A stretch of DNA of 64,000 bases from Streptomyces sp. NBC_00154 (GTDB lineage Bacteria > Actinomycetota > Actinomycetes > Streptomycetales > Streptomycetaceae). Made by a program: the position numbers and the translations under genes. Under the pieces are notes generated by a model, which had not been told where the DNA came from, made no database searches, and worked only from the letters and a program-made list of their open reading frames with translations. Where the stretch lies: assembly GCF_026342835.1 (NCBI RefSeq), contig NZ_JAPEMI010000001.1, positions 4,594,501-4,658,500 on the forward strand, read 5' to 3'. This document shows, piece after piece, positions 36,575 through 46,146 of the stretch (the first letter of the stretch is position 1; each line of letters starts with the position of its first letter).

Positions 36575-38479
36575 GTGGCAGGCAGGATCAATGACGACGA
36601 TGTGAAGGCGGTCCGGGACGCGGTCCCGATCGACGCCGTCGTTTCGGAGTACCTCCAGCTGCGGAACGCGGGCGGGGGCAACCTCAAGGGGCTCTGCCCG
36701 TTCCACGACGAGAAGTCGCCCTCCTTCCAGGTCAGCCCGAGCAAGGGACTCTTCCACTGCTTCGGCTGCCAGGAGGGCGGCGACACCATCGCGTTCGTGA
36801 TGAAGATCGACCACCTCTCCTTCTCCGAGACGGTCGAGCGGCTCGCCGCCAAGGCGGGCATCACCCTGCGCTACGAGGAGGGCGGCTACAACCCCTCCCA
36901 CCAGCGCGGCGAGCGCATCCGGCTGGTCGAGGCGCACAAGGCCGCCGCCCAGTTCTATGTCGAGCAGCTGGACAGTCCCGAGGCGGAGATCGGCCGGAAG
37001 TTCCTCGCCGAGCGCGGCTTCGACCAGGCGGCGGCCGCCCACTTCGGCGTCGGCTACAGCCCGGCCGGCTGGGACCACCTCACCCGCTACCTCCGGGGCA
37101 AGGGGTTCAGCGACCGGGAGCTGATCACCTCGGGCCTCTCCCAGGACGGCCGCCGCGGTCCCATCGACCGCTTCCGTGGCCGGCTGATGTGGCCGATCAG
37201 CGACACATCCGGCGAGGTCGTCGGCTTCGGTGCCCGCAAGCTCCGCGACGACGACAACGGGCCCAAGTACCTCAACACCCCCGAGACCGCGATCTACAAG
37301 AAGTCGCAGGTGCTGTACGGCATCGACCTCGCGAAGAAGGACATCGCGAAGGCCAGCCGGGCCGTCGTCGTCGAGGGCTACACCGACGTCATGGCCTGCC
37401 ACCTCGCCGGCATCACCACCGCCATCGCCACCTGCGGTACGGCCTTCGGCGGCGACCACATCAAGATCCTCCGCCGGCTCCTGATGGACAACGGCAGCGC
37501 CCGGGTGATCTTCACGTTCGACGGAGACGCGGCCGGTCAGAAGGCCGCCCTGCGGGCCTTCGAGGATGATCAGAAGTTTGCCGCGGAGACGTACATCGCG
37601 ATCGCCCCGGACAACATGGACCCGTGCGATCTGCGGCTCGTCAAGGGCGACGAGGCCGTCCGCGACCTGGTCGAACCACGCACGCCGCTCTTCGAGTTCG
37701 CGCTCCGCCAGATCGTCGGGCGGTACGACCTGGAGACCCCCGCGGGCCGCGGCGCAGCCCTCGACGAGGCCGCCCCCGTCGTCGCCCGGATCAAGAACAG
37801 CTCCTCGCAGCACGAGGTCGCCGTCCAGCTGGCCGGGATGCTCGGCATCCTCGACACCCAGTTCGTCGTCAAGCGCGTCGCCCAGCTGGCCCGCTGGGCC
37901 CGCGACCGCGGCGACCGGGGCCCCGCCCCTGTGCCCACCCGCGGCGGCCCCCAGCACCAGCAGGCCCGGCCCACCGCCGGCCCGTCGGGTCCCGCGCTCC
38001 ATCTCCGCAGTCCCGCCCACCGCACCGAGCGCGAGCTGCTCAAGCTCGCCCTGCAGCGGCCCGCCCTGGTCGCCCCGGCCTTCGACGCCTACGGGGTCGA
38101 CGAGTTCACCGCCCCGCCGTACGCGGCGGTGCGGCAGTGCATCGCCGAGGCGGGCGGTGCCGAGCGGGGCCTCGCCGACACCCGCGAGTACCTGGTCGGC
38201 GTCCTCGGTGCCGCTCCCAACGACACGGTGCGCAAGCTGGTCACCGAGCTCGCCGTGGAGGTCTTCCACGGCAAGTCCATCGACGAGGCGTACGCGGGCG
38301 AGCACCTGGTCAAGGTCCGGCTGCGTGCCGTCGACCGCCGGATCAACGACGTCCAGGGCAGCCTCAGCCGTCTCGGCAGCAATGTGGCTCCCGACCATCT
38401 GGCGGCCGCGCAGAACGAGGTCTGGGTCCTCCAGCAGTACGCCCAGTCCCTGCGCAACAACGGCGCCGACGCGCTCTGA
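36575..38479 (+). CDS. dnaG: DNA primase
   Basis: 634 aa. Order: CHC2 zinc-binding domain (Cys41, His44, Cys62, Cys65), RNA polymerase catalytic domain with TOPRIM motif VVVEGYTDVMA and FTFDGDAAGQKA, then a C-terminal DnaB-binding region after a Pro/Gln-rich linker. Makes RNA primers at the replication fork. The GTG start is directly positioned 6 nt after TAGACT (36563-36568) with no Shine-Dalgarno, so a leaderless mRNA is expected. Confidence 0.97.
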   Translation: MAGRINDDDVKAVRDAVPIDAVVSEYLQLRNAGGGNLKGLCPFHDEKSPSFQVSPSKGLFHCFGCQEGGDTIAFVMKIDHLSFSETVERLAAKAGITLRYEEGGYNPSHQRGERIRLVEAHKAAAQFYVEQLDSPEAEIGRKFLAERGFDQAAAAHFGVGYSPAGWDHLTRYLRGKGFSDRELITSGLSQDGRRGPIDRFRGRLMWPISDTSGEVVGFGARKLRDDDNGPKYLNTPETAIYKKSQVLYGIDLAKKDIAKASRAVVVEGYTDVMACHLAGITTAIATCGTAFGGDHIKILRRLLMDNGSARVIFTFDGDAAGQKAALRAFEDDQKFAAETYIAIAPDNMDPCDLRLVKGDEAVRDLVEPRTPLFEFALRQIVGRYDLETPAGRGAALDEAAPVVARIKNSSSQHEVAVQLAGMLGILDTQFVVKRVAQLARWARDRGDRGPAPVPTRGGPQHQQARPTAGPSGPALHLRSPAHRTERELLKLALQRPALVAPAFDAYGVDEFTAPPYAAVRQCIAEAGGAERGLADTREYLVGVLGAAPNDTVRKLVTELAVEVFHGKSIDEAYAGEHLVKVRLRAVDRRINDVQGSLSRLGSNVAPDHLAAAQNEVWVLQQYAQSLRNNGADAL

Positions 38480-38530
38480 CGCGACCGGGGCCGGTCCGGC
38501 GGATCATGGCCGGGCCCGGCCTCCGCGCGC

Positions 38531-38546
38531 GTAACCGGCCGGTTAC
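38531..38546. promoter_or_regulatory. Perfect 16-bp palindrome upstream of the sigma gene
   Basis: GTAACCGGCCGGTTAC, in the dnaG-hrdA gap, about 160 bp before the sigma start. Candidate dimer operator. Confidence 0.5.
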
Positions 38547-38704
38547 GGACCGGACTCAGAAAGTCCGCGCACGCCCCTCGTGGCGGTGATGTGTCTTCCC
38601 CCACACTGGGGGGCGGTGCCTGAGTCATCGGAGCGCGGTCGGCCCACTGCACGGTGGACCTCCCATCCCCGCGATCCGGCAGCGATCACCTGGAGGTCGC
38701 CCCC

Positions 38705-39832
38705 GTGCAGACCCGGACCGTGACCACAACCGAGCGTGTCTCGGCCGTCCCCGCGCAGAACCGGGCCATGCATCATCCGGAGGCAGCGGTGGACCCACTG
38801 ACACCCGAACCGCCCGAACCGTCGGAACCGCCCGAGTCGGTCGTCGCAGCCGACGCCGTCCTGGAGGAGCAGGCGGAGGTGCCCGAACTCCCGGAGTCGC
38901 GCGGCCGCACCGACACCAGCGGCCCGTCCTCCGACCTCTTCCGTCAGTACCTGCGGGAGATCGGACGCATCCCGCTGCTCACCGCCGCCGACGAGGTGGA
39001 GCTCGCCCGCCGCGTCGAGGCCGGCCTCTTCGCCGAGGAGCGGCTCGCGAGAACCCCGGACCCGGACTCCCGACTCGCCGTCGATCTGGACCGGTTGGTG
39101 GTCATGGGGCGGATGGCGAAGCGCCGCCTGATCGAGGCGAACCTGCGCCTCGTCGTCTCCGTCGCCAAACGCTACGTCGGCCGCGGGCTGACCATGCTCG
39201 ATCTGGTCCAGGAGGGGAACCTCGGACTGATCAGGGCCGTCGAGAAATTCGACTACGCCCGGGGCTACAAGTTCTCTACGTACGCGACCTGGTGGATCCG
39301 GCAGGCCATGTCCCGCGCCCTCGCCGACCAGGCGCGGACGATAAGGGTCCCGGTCCATGTCGTCGAGTTGATCAACCGCGTCGTACGGGTGCAGCGCCGG
39401 ATGCTCCAGGAACGCGGCTACGAGCCGACGCCCGAAGAGGTCGCCGCCCAGCTGGACCTGACGCCGGAACGGGTCGGCGAAGTGCTGCGGCTCGCTCAGG
39501 AACCCGTCTCGCTGCACGCACCGGTCGGTGAGGAGGACGACGTCGCGCTCGGCGACCTGATCGAGGACGGAGACGCGGCGTCCCCCGTGGAGTCCGCCGC
39601 GTTCCTGCTGCTGCGCGAGCACCTCGAAGCGGTGCTCTCCACCTTGGGCGAGCGGGAGCGGAAGGTGGTCCAGCTGCGCTACGGGCTGGACGACGGCCGG
39701 CCCCGCACACTCGAAGAGATAGGCCGGATCTTCGGCGTGACACGCGAACGCATCCGCCAGATCGAATCCAAGACCCTCAACAAGCTGCGGGACCACGCCT
39801 TCGCCGACCAGCTCCGCGGCTACCTGGACTGA
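38705..39832 (+). CDS. hrdA: Principal-like RNA polymerase sigma factor (HrdA-type)
   Basis: 375 aa group 2 sigma-70. Region 1.2 (DLFRQYLREIGRIPLLTAADE), region 2 (NLRLVVSVAKRYVGRGL, LVQEGNLGLIRAVEKFDY, FSTYATWWIRQAM), region 3 and region 4 (LEEIGRIFGVTRERIRQIE) are complete; the acidic N-terminus is short, unlike HrdB. Position beside dnaG and neighbourhood favour HrdA over HrdD, from memory of S. coelicolor. GTG 38705 has GGAGG about 8 nt upstream; later ATG 38768 is an alternative. 16 bp before the end of a convergent ABC gene. Confidence 0.88.
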   Translation: MQTRTVTTTERVSAVPAQNRAMHHPEAAVDPLTPEPPEPSEPPESVVAADAVLEEQAEVPELPESRGRTDTSGPSSDLFRQYLREIGRIPLLTAADEVELARRVEAGLFAEERLARTPDPDSRLAVDLDRLVVMGRMAKRRLIEANLRLVVSVAKRYVGRGLTMLDLVQEGNLGLIRAVEKFDYARGYKFSTYATWWIRQAMSRALADQARTIRVPVHVVELINRVVRVQRRMLQERGYEPTPEEVAAQLDLTPERVGEVLRLAQEPVSLHAPVGEEDDVALGDLIEDGDAASPVESAAFLLLREHLEAVLSTLGERERKVVQLRYGLDDGRPRTLEEIGRIFGVTRERIRQIESKTLNKLRDHAFADQLRGYLD

Positions 39833-39848
39833 GGTCGTACCGAAGAGA

Positions 39849-41774
39849 TCAGTCGACCTCGGCGACCGCCTGCGCGAACTGCGCCGCATACAGCCGGGCG
39901 TACGCCCCCTGCGCCTCCAACAGCTCGTCGTGCGTGCCCTGTTCGACGATCGACCCGTTCTCCATCACCAGGATGACGTCCGCATCTCGGATGGTGGAGA
40001 GCCGGTGCGCGATCACAAAGCTCGTACGGCCGTGCGCGAGGCGGGCCATCGCCTTCTGGATCAGCACCTCGGTACGGGTGTCGACGGAGCTCGTGGCCTC
40101 GTCGAGCACCAGGATCACCGGGTCCGACAGGAACGCCCGCGCGATGGTGATCAGCTGCTTCTCGCCCGCGCTGACCCCGGTGCCCTCGTCGTCGATCACC
40201 GTGTCGTAACCGTCCGGCAGGGTACGGATGAAGCGGTCGGCGTGGGCCGCCCTCGCCGCCTCCTCGATCTCCTCCCGGGTGACCTCGCGCGAAGCGCCGT
40301 ACGCGATGTTGTCCGCGATCGACCCGCCGAACAGCCAGGTGTCCTGCAGGACCATGCCGATCCCCGACCGCAGCTCGTCGCGCGACATCTGCGCCACGTC
40401 GACGCCGTCGAGTGCGATCCGGCCGCCCGTCACCTCGTAGAACCGCATCAGCAGGTTGACCAGCGTCGTCTTGCCGGCGCCGGTCGGGCCGACGATCGCG
40501 ACCGTGTGGCCCGGTTCGACGTTCAGCGACAGATTCTCGATGAGCGGCTTGTCCGGCTCGTACCGGAACGACACCTTCTCCAGCGAGACGCTGCCGAGCA
40601 GCTCTGCCGGGCGCCCACCGGTCCGGGCGTCGGGACCCTGCTCCTCGGCGTCCAGCAGCTCGAAGATCCGCTCGGCCGAGGCGACACCCGACTGCACCAG
40701 GTTCGCCATCGAGGCGACCTGCGTCAGCGGCATCGAGAACTGCCGCGAGTACTGGATGAACGCCTGGACGTCACCGATCGACAGTGCACCCGACGCCACC
40801 CGCAACCCACCGACGACGGCTATCAGCACATAGTTCAGGTTCGACACGAACATCATCAGCGGCTGCATGATCCCGCTGTTGAACTGCGCCCGGAAGCTCG
40901 CCTCGTACAGTGCGTCGTTCTGCTCGGCGAAGTCCCTCGCGGACTCCTCCTGCCGCCCGAAGACCTTCACCAGGGAGTGCCCGGTGTACATCTCCTCGAT
41001 ATGGGCGTTGAGCTTTCCCGTCACCTTCCACTGCTGCACGAACTGCGGCTGCGACCGCTTGCCGACCTTCGTCGCCACGACCACCGACAGCGGCACCGTC
41101 ACCAGCGCGACCAGGGCCAGCAGCGGCGAGATCCAGAACATCATGATCAGCACGCCGACGATGGTGAGCAGGGAGTTGATGAGCTGGCCCATCGTCTGCT
41201 GCATCGTCTGAGAGATGTTGTCGATGTCGTTCGTCGCCCGGCTGAGCACCTCGCCGCGCTTGGCCCGGTCGAAGTACGACAGCGGCAGCCGCGCCAGCTT
41301 CGTCTGGATGTCCTCGCGCAGCTGGAACACGACCTGGTTGATGATCCGGATCGACAGCCGGGTCGCCACCAGCATCAGCAGACCGGCACCGACATAGACC
41401 GCCAGCGCCGTCAGCAGTACGTCGCCCACTGCACCGAAGTCGATGCCGTGGCCGGGGATGAAGTCGACCCCGGAGAGCAGGTCGGCCAGGCCGCTGTTGG
41501 TCTTGCGCAGGCCCTCGACGGCCTGCTCCTTCGTCGTGCCCTCGGGCAGCCGCCGGCCGATGACCCCGGCGAACACCAGGTCGGTCGCCCTGCCGAGGAT
41601 CTTCGGTCCCACCACCGAGAGGCCGACGCTCAGCACGCAGGCCGCCAGCATCCCGTAGAGCGAGGCCCTCTCCGTCGCGAAGCGCTTCAGCAGCCGCTTC
41701 GAGGACCCCTTGAAGTCCATGGACCGGTCGGTCGGCGCCCCGCCCGCCATCATGCGTCCGCCAGGCCCGGCCAT
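39849..41774 (-). CDS. ABC exporter half-transporter, second subunit
   Basis: 641 aa: six-helix type IV membrane domain (about 35-370), then nucleotide-binding domain with Walker A GPTGAGKTT, degenerate-looking signature VSAGEKQL in place of LSGGQ, Walker B VILVLDEATS and H-loop IAHRLST. The Met/Gly-rich start fits a cytoplasmic tail. The ATG overlaps the stop of the upstream gene by one base (TAATG), so the two make a heterodimeric exporter. Substrate unknown (MdlAB/LmrCD-like). Confidence 0.93.
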   Translation of the reverse strand: MAGPGGRMMAGGAPTDRSMDFKGSSKRLLKRFATERASLYGMLAACVLSVGLSVVGPKILGRATDLVFAGVIGRRLPEGTTKEQAVEGLRKTNSGLADLLSGVDFIPGHGIDFGAVGDVLLTALAVYVGAGLLMLVATRLSIRIINQVVFQLREDIQTKLARLPLSYFDRAKRGEVLSRATNDIDNISQTMQQTMGQLINSLLTIVGVLIMMFWISPLLALVALVTVPLSVVVATKVGKRSQPQFVQQWKVTGKLNAHIEEMYTGHSLVKVFGRQEESARDFAEQNDALYEASFRAQFNSGIMQPLMMFVSNLNYVLIAVVGGLRVASGALSIGDVQAFIQYSRQFSMPLTQVASMANLVQSGVASAERIFELLDAEEQGPDARTGGRPAELLGSVSLEKVSFRYEPDKPLIENLSLNVEPGHTVAIVGPTGAGKTTLVNLLMRFYEVTGGRIALDGVDVAQMSRDELRSGIGMVLQDTWLFGGSIADNIAYGASREVTREEIEEAARAAHADRFIRTLPDGYDTVIDDEGTGVSAGEKQLITIARAFLSDPVILVLDEATSSVDTRTEVLIQKAMARLAHGRTSFVIAHRLSTIRDADVILVMENGSIVEQGTHDELLEAQGAYARLYAAQFAQAVAEVD

Positions 41775-43507
41775 TACGCGGCCTCCGCTTCCGTCAGCTG
41801 GGAGAGCACGATCTCCCGGTAGGTTTCATTGCCGTCCATCAGCTCGTGATGGGTACCGGAGCCGACGACCCGGCCCTCGTCGAGCACCAGGATCCGGTCC
41901 GCGTCACGGATGGTGGACACCCGCTGGGCCACGATCACCACGGTCGACTCGGCGGTCTCCTGCGACAGCGCCCGGCGCAGCGCGGCATCCGTCGCATAGT
42001 CGAGCGCGGAGAACGAGTCGTCGAAGAGATAGATCTCCGGTCGCTGCACCAGCGTCCTCGCGATCGCGAGTCGCTGCCGCTGCCCGCCGGAGACATTGGT
42101 GCCGCCCTGCGCGATCGGTGCGTGCAGCCCGTGCTCCAGCTCCTCGACGAACTCCTTGGCCTGCGCGACCTCCAGCGCGTGCCACAGCTCCTCGTCGGTC
42201 GCGTCCGGGTTTCCGTACCGCAGATTCGTCGCGACCGTCCCGGAGAACAGATACGGCTTCTGCGGAACCAGACTCACCGTCTTCGCCAGCAGCGTCGGCT
42301 CCAGCGTCCGTACGTCCGTGCCGTCGACCAGTACGTGACCGTCCGTCACATCGAACAGCCGCGGTACGAGACCGAGCAGCGTCGACTTCCCGCTGCCCGT
42401 CGACCCGATGATCGCGGTCGTCTCACCGGGCCGCGCCACCAGATCCACCGACCGCAACACCGGCTCCTCGGCGCCCGGGTAGCGGAAGTCCGCAGCCCGC
42501 ACCTCCAGATGGCCGTGGGCGCGCAGCTCCCGCACCGGCTCGACCGGCGGCACCACGCTCGAATCGGTCTCCAGCACTTCCTGGATGCGCTCGGCACACA
42601 CCTCTGCGCGCGGCACCATCATGAACATGAAGGTGGCCATCATCACGGACATGACGATCTGCATCAGGTAGGAGAGGAACGCGGTCAGCGCGCCGATCTC
42701 CATACCGCCGCTGTCGATCCGGTGCGCACCGAACCAGACCACGGCGATCGACGACACGTTCACGACCGTCATCACGGTCGGGAACATCAGCGCCATCAGA
42801 CGCCCGGTGGAGAGCGCCACATCGGTCAACTCGGTGTTGGCGCCCCGGAACCGCTTCTCCTCGTACCCGTCGCGGACGAATGCGCGGATGACCCGGTTGC
42901 CGGTGATCTGCTCGCGCAGCACCCGGTTCACCGTGTCGAGCCGCTCCTGCATCGTGCGGAACAGCGGCCGCATCCGCCGCACGATGAGACTCACCGCGAT
43001 GCCGAGCACCGGCACCACCGCGAGCAGCACCGCCGACAGCGGAACGTCCTGGCCGAGCGCCATGATGATGCCGCCGACACACATGATCGGCGCCGAGACC
43101 ATCATGGTGAACGTCATCAGGACCAGCATCTGGACCTGCTGGACGTCATTGGTCGTACGGGTGATCAGCGAGGGTGCCCCGAAGCGTCCGACCTCACGTG
43201 CCGAGAACGACTGAACCCGGTCGAAGACCGACGCCCGGACATCCCGGCCCAGTGCGGCCGCAGTTCGCGCACCGTAGAAGACGGCCCCCGTGTTGCAGAC
43301 GACCTGGGCGATGGAGACGGCGATCATGATGCCGCCGTACGTCAGGATGTAGCCGGTGTCCCCCTCGACGACACCGTTGTCAATGATGTCGGCGTTGAGA
43401 GAGGGGAGATAGAGAGTGGCGCAGGTCTGCAGCAGCTGGAGAGCCACCAACAGCATGATCGGTTTCTTGTACGGGCCGAGGCAGGCCCGCAGGAGTTTTA
43501 TGAGCAC
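41774..43507 (-). CDS. ABC exporter half-transporter, first subunit
   Basis: 577 aa. Membrane domain, Walker A GSTGSGKST, signature NVSGGQRQR, Walker B EIYLFDDSFS; the residue after Walker B is Asp then Ser (DDS) rather than Glu, the usual sign of the degenerate site in heterodimeric exporters. GTG 43507 (VLIKLLRACLG) begins at the first membrane-proximal helix; the longer frame to 43663 is basic and unlikely. Coupled to the downstream subunit through TAATG. Confidence 0.92.
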   Translation of the reverse strand: MLIKLLRACLGPYKKPIMLLVALQLLQTCATLYLPSLNADIIDNGVVEGDTGYILTYGGIMIAVSIAQVVCNTGAVFYGARTAAALGRDVRASVFDRVQSFSAREVGRFGAPSLITRTTNDVQQVQMLVLMTFTMMVSAPIMCVGGIIMALGQDVPLSAVLLAVVPVLGIAVSLIVRRMRPLFRTMQERLDTVNRVLREQITGNRVIRAFVRDGYEEKRFRGANTELTDVALSTGRLMALMFPTVMTVVNVSSIAVVWFGAHRIDSGGMEIGALTAFLSYLMQIVMSVMMATFMFMMVPRAEVCAERIQEVLETDSSVVPPVEPVRELRAHGHLEVRAADFRYPGAEEPVLRSVDLVARPGETTAIIGSTGSGKSTLLGLVPRLFDVTDGHVLVDGTDVRTLEPTLLAKTVSLVPQKPYLFSGTVATNLRYGNPDATDEELWHALEVAQAKEFVEELEHGLHAPIAQGGTNVSGGQRQRLAIARTLVQRPEIYLFDDSFSALDYATDAALRRALSQETAESTVVIVAQRVSTIRDADRILVLDEGRVVGSGTHHELMDGNETYREIVLSQLTEAEAA

Positions 43508-43677
43508 GCGTGTCTCTCGGAGTCGGCAGGAGGTCGGGAGTCGACTCATTTTCCGGCAAGGCCCGGCGTGACCGCGAACGTTTTTCCTCAAGCCCAGGTC
43601 AAAAACATGACCCGGTCCACCTGTCGGGGACCGAACCTCCGGCCGGGGGACCGGCCTTGTCACCCAGAGCGGTCGGA

Positions 43678-45123
43678 TCAGAGCGCGGAGTCGAACGCCC
43701 CGGGATGGATCTGGTCCCGCGTCGCCCGGTACTGCTGCCGCACCGCCTGACCGACCGGCAGCTCCTCGCCCGGCTCCAGCACCTGCGCCGCCGCGCCCTG
43801 CCAGGCCGGGGGGGTGCGCGGATCGAGCGTCCCTCGCGAGACCCCCAGCGCCCAGGCCGCCTGCCGGGCCGCGCCCAGCGCCGCGTACTCGGCCGGCTGC
43901 GGTACGACGACCTGCGTACCGAACAGCGCAGGCGCAAGCCCCTGCACGGCAGGCAGCTCGGCCGCCGCACCCAGGAGGAACACCCGCCGCACCTCGACCC
44001 CGCGGTCACGCAGCACATCGAGCGCGTCGGCCAGCGAGCACAGCATCCCCTCGAACGCGGCCCGGGCCAGATGCTCCGGCTTCATCGACTCCCGCCGCAG
44101 CCCGCTCAGCGTGCCCGCGGTGTGCGGCAGATGCGGGGTGCGCTCGCCCTCCAGATACGGCAGCAGTACGAGCCCGGAGGCGCCCGGCGTCGACTTCAGC
44201 GCCAGCGCGGACAGCTCCTCCAGACTCTCCAGACCCAGCATCTCGGCGGTGCCGCGCAGCGCACGCACCGCATTGAGCGTGTACACGACCGGCAGATGCA
44301 TCCCGGTGGCATCCGCGAACGACGTGATCATCCCGGACGGATCGGCCAGCGCCTCGTGGTGCACCGCCATCACCGAACCCGAGGCCCCCAGCGACACCAC
44401 CGCGTCGCCGGGCCCGACCCCGAGCCCGAACGCCGCCGCCATCGTCTCGCCGGTCCCGGCCGAGATCAGCAGTCCCTCCGGCGTCGTCCCGGCCGCATCG
44501 GCGGGGCCGAGCACCTCCGGCAGCGCGGCCTGGTGCCCGAGCGCGAGCTCCACCAGATCGGGCCGGTACGCCTCGCTCCCCGCCGACCAGTACCCCGTCC
44601 CCGACGCGGCACCCCGGTCGGTGGTCCGCCGGTTCGGCCGGCCCAGCAACTGCCAGACCAGCCAGTCGTGCGGCTGCATCACCGAAGCGACCCGCTGCGC
44701 CGCCTCCGGCTCGGTCCGCGCCAGCCAACGCAGTTTCGACACCGGTTGCGCGGCCTGCGGTACGGCCCCGACCGCCTGGGCCCAGGCCTGCCGCCCGCCG
44801 AGCCCGTCGATCAGATCGGCCGCGGCGACCTGCGCCCGCTTGTCGTTGCCGAGCAGCGCCGGACGTACGAGGTTGCCCTGCCGGTCCAGCGGCACCAGAC
44901 CGTGCTGTTGCGCGGACACGCCGATGGCCTGGACGCCTTCGAGCAACCCGCCGGTGGCCGCCTCACCGAGTGAGAGCAGCCACACCTGCGGATCGACCTC
45001 GGTGATCTTCGCCTCGACGGGATGTGCGGCGTACCCCTGCCGGAGTACGGCACCCGTGTCCGCATCGCAGACGACGATGTGTGTGAAGGCCGAAGAACTG
45101 TCCAAGCCGGCGACTATGCCCAT
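43678..45123 (-). CDS. xylB: Xylulokinase-like FGGY carbohydrate kinase
   Basis: 481 aa. Ribonuclease-H-like kinase: AGLDSSSAFTHIVVCD, SAQQHGLVPLD (catalytic region; usual family sequence is GQQHG), LISAGTGETMAAAFG and ALGASGSV phosphate motifs, C-terminal GAAAELPAVQGLAPALFG. Phosphorylates D-xylulose or a related ketose. CAGAAT is 7 nt before the ATG, again leaderless-like. No xylose isomerase or transporter is next to it. Confidence 0.87.
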   Translation of the reverse strand: MGIVAGLDSSSAFTHIVVCDADTGAVLRQGYAAHPVEAKITEVDPQVWLLSLGEAATGGLLEGVQAIGVSAQQHGLVPLDRQGNLVRPALLGNDKRAQVAAADLIDGLGGRQAWAQAVGAVPQAAQPVSKLRWLARTEPEAAQRVASVMQPHDWLVWQLLGRPNRRTTDRGAASGTGYWSAGSEAYRPDLVELALGHQAALPEVLGPADAAGTTPEGLLISAGTGETMAAAFGLGVGPGDAVVSLGASGSVMAVHHEALADPSGMITSFADATGMHLPVVYTLNAVRALRGTAEMLGLESLEELSALALKSTPGASGLVLLPYLEGERTPHLPHTAGTLSGLRRESMKPEHLARAAFEGMLCSLADALDVLRDRGVEVRRVFLLGAAAELPAVQGLAPALFGTQVVVPQPAEYAALGAARQAAWALGVSRGTLDPRTPPAWQGAAAQVLEPGEELPVGQAVRQQYRATRDQIHPGAFDSAL

Positions 45124-45183
45124 GATGAAGATTCTGCCGCACCGCCGGAGCTTTCCCGTACGGAAGGCGGGTGGCCACCCCTG

Positions 45184-45489
45184 TTACGTATTGCTGGTGC
45201 CCCAGTCGTCCTCGACACCCTGGCCCTGGCTCCGCTCCCGCACCGACCGCACCCGCGCGACCACCGAGGCGGGCACCTTGTCACCGACCTTGACGCTCAC
45301 CGCGTGGTACGCCTTGCCGGCGAACTCACGGCTGCTCTGTGCCGCGGACTCGGCGGTATTGCGCACGGCCGGGTTCTGGGCGATCTGACGTGCGGACTTC
45401 TTCAGCTGCTCGTAGCGCTCGCGTCCGGCCCGAGTGCCGATGACGTAACCGAGGGCCAGGCCGGCGATGAACGTGAGCCGGTACCGCAT
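45184..45489 (-). CDS. Small YtxH-like membrane-associated protein
   Basis: 101 aa: an N-terminal hydrophobic helix (LTFIAGLALGYVIGTRAGRERY, glycine-zipper GLALGYVIG) followed by an amphipathic charged helix. The YtxH-like pattern is common in actinobacteria; function unknown. ATG 45489 is chosen; a GTG at 45498, four bases after AGGAGAAGG, is the alternative. Stands between xylB and the tRNA cluster. Confidence 0.8.
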   Translation of the reverse strand: MRYRLTFIAGLALGYVIGTRAGRERYEQLKKSARQIAQNPAVRNTAESAAQSSREFAGKAYHAVSVKVGDKVPASVVARVRSVRERSQGQGVEDDWGTSNT

Positions 45490-45693
45490 GGCTGCCACCC
45501 TTCTCCTGCTCCGTGCTTGCTGCGTATGTGCTCGGCGCGACGTGTGCTGCCCGCCTACCCGCCGGGGCCCGAGATCACCCGGGGCGATACCGATTGGCGG
45601 AGCACCCCCCTGCTTGCGCTAATGTATGTGTCGCAGCGAACGCGCGCCGCCCGGCAGCAGCCAGGCAGGTAGGGTTCGGTGCAAACGCAGCAA

Positions 45694-45766
45694 TCCCCTG
45701 TAGCTCAATTGGCAGAGCAGCCGGCTGTTAACCGGCAGGTTACTGGTTCGAGTCCAGTCGGGGGAG
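45694..45766 (+). tRNA. tRNA-Asn (GTT), first copy
   Basis: 73 nt cloverleaf: acceptor TCCCCTG with CGGGGGA, anticodon loop CTGTTAA (GTT at 45727-45729) in a GCCGG/CCGGC stem, and T-arm CTGGTTCGAGTCCAG. No CCA is encoded. Confidence 0.95.
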
Positions 45767-45771
45767 CGCGA

Positions 45772-45844
45772 TCCCCTGTAGCTCAATTGGCAGAGCATTC
45801 GGCTGTTAACCGGAGGGTTACTGGTTCGAGTCCAGTCGGGGGAG
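45772..45844 (+). tRNA. tRNA-Asn (GTT), second copy
   Basis: Near-identical to the first copy, 5 bp downstream; differences lie in the anticodon stem and variable region (TTCGG/CCGGA stem with one G-U pair). Anticodon 45805-45807. No encoded CCA. Probably processed from one transcript with the first copy. Confidence 0.95.
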
Positions 45845-45855
45845 CGGAACGGAAG

Positions 45856-45877
45856 AGGACCCTTCGGGGTCCTTTTT
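45856..45877 (+). terminator. Classic terminator of the tRNA-Asn pair
   Basis: AGGACCC-TTCG-GGGTCCT followed by TTTT: 7-bp stem, UUCG tetraloop and U tract, the only textbook intrinsic terminator in the window. Confidence 0.92.
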
Positions 45878-46037
45878 CGCGTGCCGGGCCGGAGGCTGAT
45901 CCGACGGCCGGTGCCGGACTCTTTCGTGTCCGCTTCGCGCCGTCCGGAACCGGGCAGCCGGCAGCGCAGTCCTCAAGGTCAGGCGAAGCCGACCATCCGG
46001 AGCGAGAGATCGTATGACCGGCTATGCTGCGGCAGAC

Positions 46038-46059
46038 GGCGCGCACACATGTGCGCGCC
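46038..46059 (+). other. Palindrome just upstream of the CAU tRNA
   Basis: GGCGCGCAC-ACAT-GTGCGCGCC forms a 9-bp hairpin 10 nt before the mature tRNA 5' end, downstream of a -10-like TATGCT (46023-46028). It may affect 5' processing or regulate transcription. Confidence 0.5.
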
Positions 46060-46069
46060 ACGCCGAAAA

Positions 46070-46146
46070 GGGGCGGTAGCTCAGCCGGTTAGAGCAGCGG
46101 ACTCATAATCCGTCGGCCGTGGGTTCGAGTCCCACCCGCCCCACCA
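46070..46146 (+). tRNA. tRNA with CAU anticodon, probably tRNA-Ile2 (else elongator Met)
   Basis: Acceptor GGGGCGG/CCGCCCC, anticodon loop CTCATAA (CAT at 46104-46106), T-arm GTGGGTTCGAGTCCCAC and an encoded ACCA 3' end. The GAGCAG start of the anticodon arm and the GTCGGCCG variable region resemble lysidine-type tRNA-Ile2; elongator tRNA-Met cannot be excluded by eye. Confidence 0.9.
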
